A DNA stretch of 64,000 nucleotides from Metellina segmentata (taxonomy: Eukaryota > Arthropoda > Arachnida > Araneae > Tetragnathidae). Under the pieces are notes generated by a model that did not search any database, had not been told where the DNA came from, and worked only from the letters and a program-made list of their open reading frames with translations. A program made the translations under genes and the position numbers. Shown in pieces: positions 56,246 through 64,000 of this stretch. The stretch is taken from positions 33,087,742 through 33,151,741 of the forward strand of contig OX375881.1 in assembly GCA_947359465.1 (NCBI GenBank), read 5' to 3'. The number at the start of each line of letters is the position of its first letter. Positions within the stretch are counted from its first letter, which is position 1.

Positions 56246-56985
56246 TTAAGGGGGTCCGGGACACAAAAATCGTCAAATTTTCGAAATTTTTATTATTATT
56301 TTAAGAAATTCTCTGTGTTTTTCTGCTTAAAATGACTTCTAAATCATGTTTCTATCTTAATTAGAACTAGAGATATAATAATTTTTGGGGTGCGTTGTTT
56401 TGAAAATCTAGCACTTCTGACAGTTGTTGTCATGGCAACAACATCTGTCTTTAAAACTTTAAATGCGTTTTTCTCCATGATACATTTTTTTCAAGATTTC
56501 CTGTATTCAAATTGCCATAAGTCGAAAACCGATGAAGTTTAAGGGTTCAAAATTTGAAATATATATTTTTCAAACATTATACTTTAATTTTGATTCAGCA
56601 AATTTAAAACAAATGTTTACTTTTAAAAATATGACTTTTTTTTAAAAAAGTACCTTAAAATTTTCAAAATTTTTCATTCAAATATTTTTTATTTTTTATT
56701 AAATTAATATTTTTTAAATTGCTGAATCGAAATAAAAGTTAATAAATTTGTGAATAATTTACTGCAATAATTTTGAAAATTGATCAAGAATATTTTAAAC
56801 CTTAGCAATTTAAATAGACCCCTCTTTTTTTCAAAAAATTTTAATTTAAAATTTTTAAAGAACTTTAGGAAAAATTTTGTGTTGTGATTTCGCTTATTAG
56901 TTAGATGGGTAATCAGTACAAAAAAATTAAAAATTCTAAATTAATTAATAAAAATTATTTTTCAATGTGTCCCGGACCCCCTTAA
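56246..56985. mobile_element. 732-bp TTAA-flanked element with GGGGGTCCGGGACACA ends
   Basis: GGGGGTCCGGGACACA starts the element at 56250 and its exact complement TGTGTCCCGGACCCCC ends it at 56981. TTAA lies immediately outside both ends (56246-56249, 56982-56985). The interior is strongly A/T-rich with inner inverted repeats (for example TTTTGATTCAGCAAATTTAA and TTTTTTAAATTGCTGAATCG). No transposase frame exists. TTAA target duplications occur in both piggyBac and Kolobok superfamilies; which applies is not settled. Confidence 0.85.
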
Positions 56986-56989
56986 AATT

Positions 56990-58240
56990 GTTTTATTAAT
57001 GTGTCCGGGTGAAATGAAGAAATTTCGAATCAAGTTTTTGCTTAGAATGTATAACTCTTCACTTAATGCGTTCACCCGAAATGTTGAATGGTTTGAGTAA
57101 TAAGGCGTTCGCTGGAAATGTTTAATTTTTAAATAAGTGAAACGTTTTCCAGGTTTTGATTAAGTATTTCGTTCATTAAAAACGATAATATTACACTGCT
57201 TTCTCTATTGGATCAAAACATTTCATGAAATCACCCCCTTGCCAGTTGAATTAAGACTGAAAAATTAAACTGTTCAATACACGGATCTGTTTAATGTCGT
57301 CTACTTCTAAATCTGGGGACAAGATTGTTTTTCTAGTCAACCATACACGAAACCATTAAAGTTATATTTTGTTGATTTTAACAGTTTATGAAATAACACA
57401 CATTAAATTAAGACTCAAAATTTTAAACTGTACAATACACGGATGAATACTATTTTCTACTAAATCTGCGATCAAAATAGTTTTTCTTGTCAACTGGTAG
57501 ACGAAACTAGTTATTTGAGGTTCAATAAAATAGACATGGCATTTAAAAATTAATTTTTTTTAACGTTTTCTAAAATATTGAGTTTTTTGTGTTTATCCAA
57601 GTCTATCCGAACTCTAAAAGTTAATTGATAAATTGCTAATATCAATGGCGATACAATTTGCATTCGATATTATCTGATACATCATCTCGGTGAGAATAAG
57701 AACCTTGGAAATAAAAAGATTAGATTAAATTAGAAGCAGCAATGCGAAAAGTTCTCAACGCATCCAAAAGATCTGGAAATCTATCCCCTAATTTGTGAAC
57801 TTGTCTGCATTAAGCAACATGAGCGCTTTCACGAATAACCGATAGAGTGAGTGTTGCTACATAATCTGTGAAAACACTTTTCGTCTTTTTAATCCTAATT
57901 TTTACTTTTTCGTTTCCCTCCTTTTTACGAAAGTCAGTTTCCGCTGAATAGTTAATCACATTCTAAGAGGAAGAAGAGGAAAGCCCAGGGTTATTCCTGT
58001 AATCAATCGACTCAAGGGTCATTTAATACGAGATGATGTCAATTACATTTTACTAATGAACCTATGCTTCATTTATAAAAGGTATTGTCCTTTACACGAG
58101 CGATTACCTTCCACAGAATAAAGAAAGTAAAGATGGATGGAATATTCTTCTGATAGTTTCTGAATAGGGTAAAAAATTATATGACGGATAGATTTTATAG
58201 GGTATTACAACAAAAATTGAATGAGTATTTTGACATGAAG
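56990..58240. other. AT-rich unique DNA
   Basis: ACGGATCTGTTTAATGTCG...CTAAATCTG and ACGGATGAATACTATTTTC...CTAAATCTG (57282 and 57439) hint at an old duplication ~157 bp apart. No gene is recognised. Confidence 0.45.
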
Positions 58241-58244
58241 AAAA

Positions 58245-58335
58245 TAGGTTGGTAGTTTTATTAACGTCACACAAGAACAACAAAACGGGCTATTGGCGAC
58301 GGTAGTGAATCAATCCATAGAAGAAATTGAAAAGT
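58245..58335 (-). mobile_element. SINE 3' fragment, minus strand
   Basis: TTTTATTAACGTCACACAAG, CAACAAAACGGGCTATTGGC and GTGAATCAATCCATAG match the SINE end. Confidence 0.65.
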
Positions 58336-58345
58336 ATAGTTGGCA

Positions 58346-59040
58346 GTGGTAACCTTTTTAAGTGCTTAGGATGATATAACCAAATCTAATAGTAACTATT
58401 GATGCGACATCGACAGCAATACATCAATGTTCAAAATTGAAACATCGATGTTGATAATATATCGCCTCCATACCATCGATGTTTTTAAAATTCAGTGTAT
58501 TTAAACTTTTTTCCCCATTTCTTAAGACTGGTTTAGCAACTATTGATGCGACATCGACAGCAATACATCGATGTTCAAAAATAAAACATCGATGTTGATG
58601 ATACATCGCCCCAAAAACATCGATGTTTTTAAAATTCAGTGTATTTAAAATTTTTTCCCCATTTCTTAAAAATGGTTTAGCAAGTACTGATGCGACATCG
58701 ACTCCAATACATCGATGTTTTTATAAAACATCAAAGTTTTGAAAACATCGACATCGATGTCGCATATCTACTTTTCAGATCTTTTACCAATGGCTACTTT
58801 GGTCTAAAAGTATGTTCAATTTGCTGATTATGAAAATTATGCTACTTGGTTATTTTTATAATTTTTATAATGGTACTTCTATCATTTAAAATAAAACATC
58901 GACAACGTAAAAACATCGACACGTATAAACACCGATGTTACAAAAACATCGACTCCAATACTTCGATGTTAAACACATCGATGTTTTTTTAAAAACAATC
59001 GATGTTTTGAAATCATCGACATCGCAACCCTAGTGGTAAC
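58346..59040. mobile_element. hAT-like, ATCGAT-rich element with 8-bp flanking repeat
   Basis: GTGGTAAC occurs at 58346-58353 and 59033-59040, exactly flanking a 679-bp block. The right end complement starts TAGGGTTGCGATGTCGATG, a common style for hAT ends, and 8-bp duplications are typical of hAT. The left end does not mirror the right end, so it is worn or rearranged. The interior has about three tandem units of ~147 bp (GATGCGACATCGACAGCAAT at ~58401 and ~58544; a third at ~58690) packed with CATCGATG palindromes. Confidence 0.6.
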
Positions 59041-59289
59041 ATGTCTATTAGACTACTTTCATCTGCTTGGTGGAACCGAATATTCATCATCTGATTGCTC
59101 CACGCGATATAGTATTAAACAGGCAACTTTCACTTTTGTCGCTACTGTATAGAAATACAGGACAAGATGTTATTTCGCCAAACGAGGCAAAAAGATGCCA
59201 TATCGTCCACGCAAATTTTCCACAGCTGTCATGTGACTACAATCGACATCTTTGTCACACGTTTTGGAGCTACTCTCAATTGAATCACT

Positions 59290-59400
59290 CAGTCTAGACA
59301 TATTTCACGTTCATGGGATAAATACTGAAGGGAAAGTAAAGAGGACAACGCCTTGTAATTTTAAATCACGATCAAATTCACCATCATGCTTCTTTGTATA
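59290..59400 (-). mobile_element. Worn SINE fragment
   Basis: ATTTCACGTTCATGGG, AAATACTGAAGGGAAAG, GGACAACGCCTTGTAATTTT and AATCACGATCAAATTCACC resemble the SINE body on the minus strand. Confidence 0.45.
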
Positions 59401-60060
59401 AATGCGCGTGTTAACCTAAATGATGCAGCTCTTAGATCGTCTCACAGAACGGCTCTTTCGCTTGCATCTCCGATACCCCTCACCTAATTACCTAACTTGA
59501 GTGATAGAGCCTTGAGTGACATTTACGACTGACGCTTTCCTTTCATAGTATTGTGTGGCGTATCGTTTGGCGTGAAATAGATATCCTTTTCTGCCTTTAC
59601 CCCAAAGCGTTCACACCTCACGGTCGACAGGGTAGGTTCCGAACAAATAGGAGGAAAAGGAGGTCAGTAATGGTAATCGATGCCAGAGGTCACTTGAAAG
59701 GGGAATAACATCTACAGTACACAGATCTCTTCAATGGCGCTGGTGTAAACGAAATTTGAGCGGTACCAATTGTTTGTCTGCCGCACCGTAAAGGTTAATA
59801 GACACGTACGTTGGTCACCAATTTCACAAAACGTTTGAAAGTCAATAAAACTTTGCCTACCAAATAGAGTTTCATGGTGGGAGTTACACTGATATATATA
59901 CTATTGTATTTCAAGTTAATTTTGTATATGGCGGGCTAAGCTCACCACACATACAATTTAATAAGCATACACTCTAAAGTAGGTTTTAGAAAAGTGCTCT
60001 TCAAATTATTATACACTTCTAAATTAGTACGAAATGAGACATGTTTGCTCGGACGAATCG
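59400..60060. other. Unique block with nuclear-receptor-like half sites
   Basis: 59400-59830 is less AT-biased. AGGTCA (59660-59665) and AGGTCACTTGA (59686-59696) are in the same orientation ~20 bp apart. They may be chance matches. No coding frame is seen. Confidence 0.3.
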
Positions 60061-60094
60061 ACTGAAAACGCCACCCAAAACGCAAGATCTGTGT

Positions 60095-60260
60095 TCTTGT
60101 GCCCCAAGAGCAGTGGTCTTGTGCGCAGTGGTCTTGTGCCGCAAGAGATGTGGTTCTTGTGCCGCAAGAGCTGTGGTTCTTGTGCCACAAGAGCTGTGGT
60201 TCTTGTGCCACAAGAGCTGTTGTCTTGTGTAGCCAGAGCTGTGGTCTTGTGCCGCACTTG
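60095..60260. repeat. 24-bp minisatellite
   Basis: About six units of GAGCTGTGGTTCTTGTGCCA-type sequence. Because the period is a multiple of three, several frames on both strands stay open (60019-60277 minus; 60034-60387 plus). These frames are artefacts. Confidence 0.9.
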
Positions 60261-60264
60261 TAAG

Positions 60265-60520
60265 GCTTCAGTGACATGTGGGAGAAATTATTTCGATAAC
60301 TTCGACGGAGAGATTGCAGCTGTTTTCCTTCTTGTGGAAGAAGTCAAGACCTGTCTTCGAAACTATGTATTTTTCAGGAAGCAATAATAGATCTAACCAC
60401 CCCTTGACAAAATGAATCCCATCTTGTGCATCGAGGCAGAGAAAAACAATTTCTTTTTGGGATTGATTTCGGGATTGACTGTCACTCCAACCCGCTGTGT
60501 TTCTCCAGTGCGATCTAAAT
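60265..60520. other. Unique spacer before the satellite
   Basis: No feature is recognised between the minisatellite and the satellite edge. Confidence 0.45.
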
Positions 60521-63500
60521 TCCAGTACCAACCTGTCAACCGAACTTTATAGGGCTGTTCGTCTATTGATTTCCAAGAGGCTGGTGACGGGCGTAGTATT
60601 AAAAGAAATGGTATGAAATTAAAAATTGCATTTATAAATTAATTCCTTCTAGCCACACAAATCAGAGCAGGCTACAAGTATCAACCTGTCAACCAAACTA
60701 TATAGGGCTGTTCGTCTATTGATTTCCAAGAGGCTGGTGACAGGCGTAGTATTAAAAGAAATGGTACGAAATGAAGAATTGCATTTATAAATTAATTCCT
60801 TCTAGCCACACAAATCAGAGCAGGCTACAAGTACCAACCTGTCAACCGAACTTTGTAGGACTGTTCGTCTATTGATTTCCAAGAGGCTGGTGACAGGCGT
60901 AGTATTAAAAGAAATGGTACGAAATGAAGAATTGCATTTATAAATTAATTCCTTCTAGCCACACAAATCAGAGCAGGCTACAAGTACCAACCTGTCAACC
61001 GAACTTTGTAGGACTGTTCGTCTATTGATTTCCAAGAGGCTGGTGACAGGCGTAGTATTAAAAGAAATGGTACGAAATGAAGAATTGCATTTATAAATTA
61101 ATTCCTTCTAGCCACACAAATCAGAGCAGGCTACAAGTACCAACCTGTCAACCGAACTTTGTAGGACTGTTCGTCTATTGATTTCCAAGAGGCTGGTGAC
61201 GGGCGTAGTATTAAAAGAAATGGTATGAAATTAAAAATTGCATTTATAAATTAATTCCTTCTAGCCACACAAATCAGAGCAGGCTACAAGTATCAACCTG
61301 TCAACCAAACTATATAGGGCTATTCGTCTATTGATTTCCAAGAGGCTGGTGACGGGCGTAGTATTAAAAGAAATGGTATGAAATGAAGAATTGCATTTAT
61401 AAATTAATTCCTTCTAGCCACACAAATCAGAGCAGGCTACAAGTACCAACCTGTCAACCGAACTTTGTAGGACTGTTCGTCTATTGATTTCCAAGAGGCT
61501 GGTGACAGGCGTAGTATTAAAAGAAATGGTACGAAATGAAGAATTGCATTTATAAATTAATTCCTTCTAGCCACACAAATCAGAGCAGGCTACAAGTACC
61601 AACCTGTCAACTGAACTTTGTAGGACTGTTCGTCTATTGATTTCCAAGAGGCTGGTGACAGGCGTAGTATTAAAAGAAATGGTACGAAATGAAGAATTGC
61701 ATTTATAAATTAATTCCTTCTAGCCACACAAATCAGAGCAGGCTACAAGTACCAACCTGTCAACCGAACTTTGTAGGACTGTTCGTCTATTGATTTCCAA
61801 GAGGCTGGTGACAGGCGTAGTATTAAAAGAAATGGTACGAAATGAAGAATTGCATTTATAAATTAATTCCTTCTAGCCACACAAATCAGAGCAGGCTACA
61901 AGTATCAACCTGTCAACCAAACTATATAGGGCTGTCCGTCAATTGATTTCCAAGAGGCTGGTGACGGGCGTGGTATTAAAAGAAATAGTATGAAATTAAA
62001 AATTGCATTTATAAATTAATTCCTTCTAGCCACACAAATCAGAGCAGGCTACAAGTACCAACCTGTCAACCGAACTTTGTAGGACTGTTCGTCTATTGAT
62101 TTCCAAGAGGCTGGTGACAGGCGTAGTATTAAAAGAAATGGTACGAAATGAAGAATTGCATTTATAAATTAATTCCTTCTAGCCACACAAATCAGAGCAG
62201 GCTACAAGTACCAACCTGTCAACCGAACTTTGTAGGACTGTTCGTCTATTGATTTCCAAGAGGCTGGTGACGGGCGTGGTATTAAAAGAAATGGTATGAA
62301 ATGAAGAATTGCATTTATAAATTAATTCCTTCTAGCCACACAAATCAGAGCAGGCTACAAGTACCAACCTGTCAACCGAACTTTGTAGGACTGTTCGTCT
62401 ATTGATTTCCAAGAGGCTGGTGACAGGCGTAGTATTAAAAGAAATGGTACGAAATGAAGAATTGCATTTATAAATTAATTCCTTCTAGCCACACAAATCA
62501 GAGCAGGCTACAAGTACCAACCTGTCAACCGAACTTTGTAGGACTGTTCGTCTATTGATTTCCAAGAGGCTGGTGACAGGCGTAGTATTAAAAGAAATGG
62601 TACGAAATGAAGAATTGCATTTATAAATTAATTCCTTCTAGCCACACAAATCAGAGCAGGCTACAAGTACCAACCTGTCAACCGAACTTTGTAGGACTGT
62701 TCGTCTATTGATTTCCAAGAGGCTGGTGACAGGCGTAGTATTAAAAGAAATGGTACGAAATGAAGAATTGCATTTATAAATTAATTCCTTCTAGCCACAC
62801 AAATCAGAGCAGGCTACAAGTACCAACCTGTCAACCGAACTTTGTAGGACTGTTCGTCTATTGATTTCCAAGAGGCTGGTGACAGGCGTAGTATTAAAAG
62901 AAATGGTACGAAATGAAGAATTGCATTTATAAATTAATTCCTTCTAGCCACACAAATCAGAGCAGGCTACAAGTATCAACCTGTCAACCAAACTATATAG
63001 GGCTGTCCGTCAATTGATTTCCAAGAGGCTGGTGACGGGCGTGGTATTAAAAGAAATAGTATGAAATTAAAAATTGCATTTATAAATTAATTCCTTCTAG
63101 CCACACAAATCAGAGCAGGCTACAAGTACCAACCTGTCAACCGAACTTTGTAGGACTGTTCGTCTATTGATTTCCAAGAGGCTGGTGACAGGCGTAGTAT
63201 TAAAAGAAATGGTACGAAATGAAGAATTGCATTTATAAATTAATTCCTTCTAGCCACACAAATCAGAGCAGGCTACAAGTACCAACCTGTCAACCGAACT
63301 TTGTAGGACTGTTCGTCTATTGATTTCCAAGAGGCTGGTGACGGGCGTGGTATTAAAAGAAATGGTATGAAATGAAGAATTGCATTTATAAATTAATTCC
63401 TTCTAGCCACACAAATCAGAGCAGGCTACAAGTACCAACCTGTCAACCGAACTTTGTAGGACTGTTCGTCTATTGATTTCCAAGAGGCTGGTGACAGGCG

Positions 63501-64000
63501 TAGTATTAAAAGAAATGGTACGAAATGAAGAATTGCATTTATAAATTAATTCCTTCTAGCCACACAAATCAGAGCAGGCTACAAGTACCAACCTGTCAAC
63601 CGAACTTTGTAGGACTGTTCGTCTATTGATTTCCAAGAGGCTGGTGACAGGCGTAGTATTAAAAGAAATGGTACGAAATGAAGAATTGCATTTATAAATT
63701 AATTCCTTCTAGCCACACAAATCAGAGCAGGCTACAAGTACCAACCTGTCAACCGAACTTTGTAGGACTGTTCGTCTATTGATTTCCAAGAGGCTGGTGA
63801 CAGGCGTAGTATTAAAAGAAATGGTACGAAATGAAGAATTGCATTTATAAATTAATTCCTTCTAGCCACACAAATCAGAGCAGGATACAAGTACCAACCT
63901 GTCAACCGAACTTTGTAGGACTGTTCGTCTATTGATTTCCAAGAGGCTGGTGACGAGAGTAGTATTAAAAGAAATGGTATGAAATTAAAAATTGCATTTA
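60521..64000. repeat. 153-bp satellite array with seven-unit higher-order structure, continues past the window
   Basis: About 22.7 head-to-tail units of 153 bp fill the end of the window; CTGTTCGTC-type markers sit at 60555, 60708, 60861 and every 153 bp to 63921. The unit includes TTGATTTCCAAGAGGCTGGT, GCGTAGTATTAAAAGAAATG, CATTTATAAATTAATTCC and CACACAAATCAGAGCAGGC. Two main variants alternate: one with ACCGAACTTTGTAGGACTG and one with ACCAAACTATATAGGGCTG. A distinctive variant with GTCCGTCAATTG occurs at units near 61932 and 63003, 1071 bp apart, and a GACGGGCGTGGT variant at 62270 and 63341 repeats the same spacing. The left edge is sharp at ~60521. Confidence 0.98.

Noticed and set aside
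60019..60387. Several overlapping open frames on both strands
   Set aside because: They arise from the 24-bp minisatellite; no domain and no consistent strand.

Overview
The window reads as AT-rich, gene-poor genomic DNA from an animal, most likely an arthropod. I recognise no intact host protein-coding gene and no rRNA, canonical tRNA or CRISPR array. No open frame exceeds about 160 codons, and the longer ones lie in repeats or transposon remnants. The arthropod guess is inference from the mix of Tc1-like transposase, CR1/L2-like LINE, tRNA-derived SINEs and many MITEs; the species cannot be told from the sequence.

Layout. 0.2-0.5 kb: a diverged ~50-bp minisatellite with a CT/CA microsatellite. 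1.5-3.9 kb: direct repeats (~340 and 345 bp) interrupted by a Mutator-like element (3037-3819) with a 9-bp target duplication. 4-6 kb: two copies of an abundant TTAA-flanked MITE whose core is the palindrome GACGAGATATCTCGTC. 10.2-13.5 kb: SINEs, one inserted into an inverted copy of the 2.1-2.7 kb repeat. 13.5-15.3 kb: an LTR-like block with a 274-bp internal duplication, then tandem duplications. 16-18.2 kb: SINE pieces and a MITE carrying a TTGATCAAAT minisatellite. 18.7-19.8 kb: a ~200-bp tandem repeat split by a 443-bp SINE with a 12-bp target duplication. 23.7-24.6 kb: a dead LINE. 25.9-30.1 kb: MITE copies, a 43-bp tandem array and two palindromes. 32-34.8 kb: a SINE amplified as 257-bp tandem units, then a 210-bp MITE nested by a 429-bp MITE. 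36-41 kb: two Tc1-like relics and a 38-bp array. 42.4-47.1 kb: a 24-bp minisatellite, a pogo-like MITE with a long TA run, and a 145-bp satellite of about 19 units. 52.4-55.9 kb: two families of long tandem units, one interrupted by the second nested MITE. 56.2-59.1 kb: a 732-bp TTAA element and an ATCGAT-rich hAT-like element. 60.5-64 kb: a 153-bp satellite with a seven-unit (1071 bp) higher-order repeat, running off the window.

How the parts relate. The content is a record of insertion, nesting and local amplification. Several insertions can be dated relative to one another because an uninterrupted copy of the target is also present (MULE at 3.0 kb, SINE at 12.1 kb, nested MITE at 53.9 kb). 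Several tandem arrays appear to have grown out of transposon sequence (17.5, 25.9, 32.4 and 43.8 kb). The candidate undescribed system is the high-copy, quasi-palindromic TTAA MITE family. Some higher-complexity unique stretches (18.15-18.7, 38.85-39.15, 47.1-48.35, 53.3-53.65, 59.4-59.8 kb) could be regulatory or transcribed noncoding DNA, but the sequence alone does not prove this.
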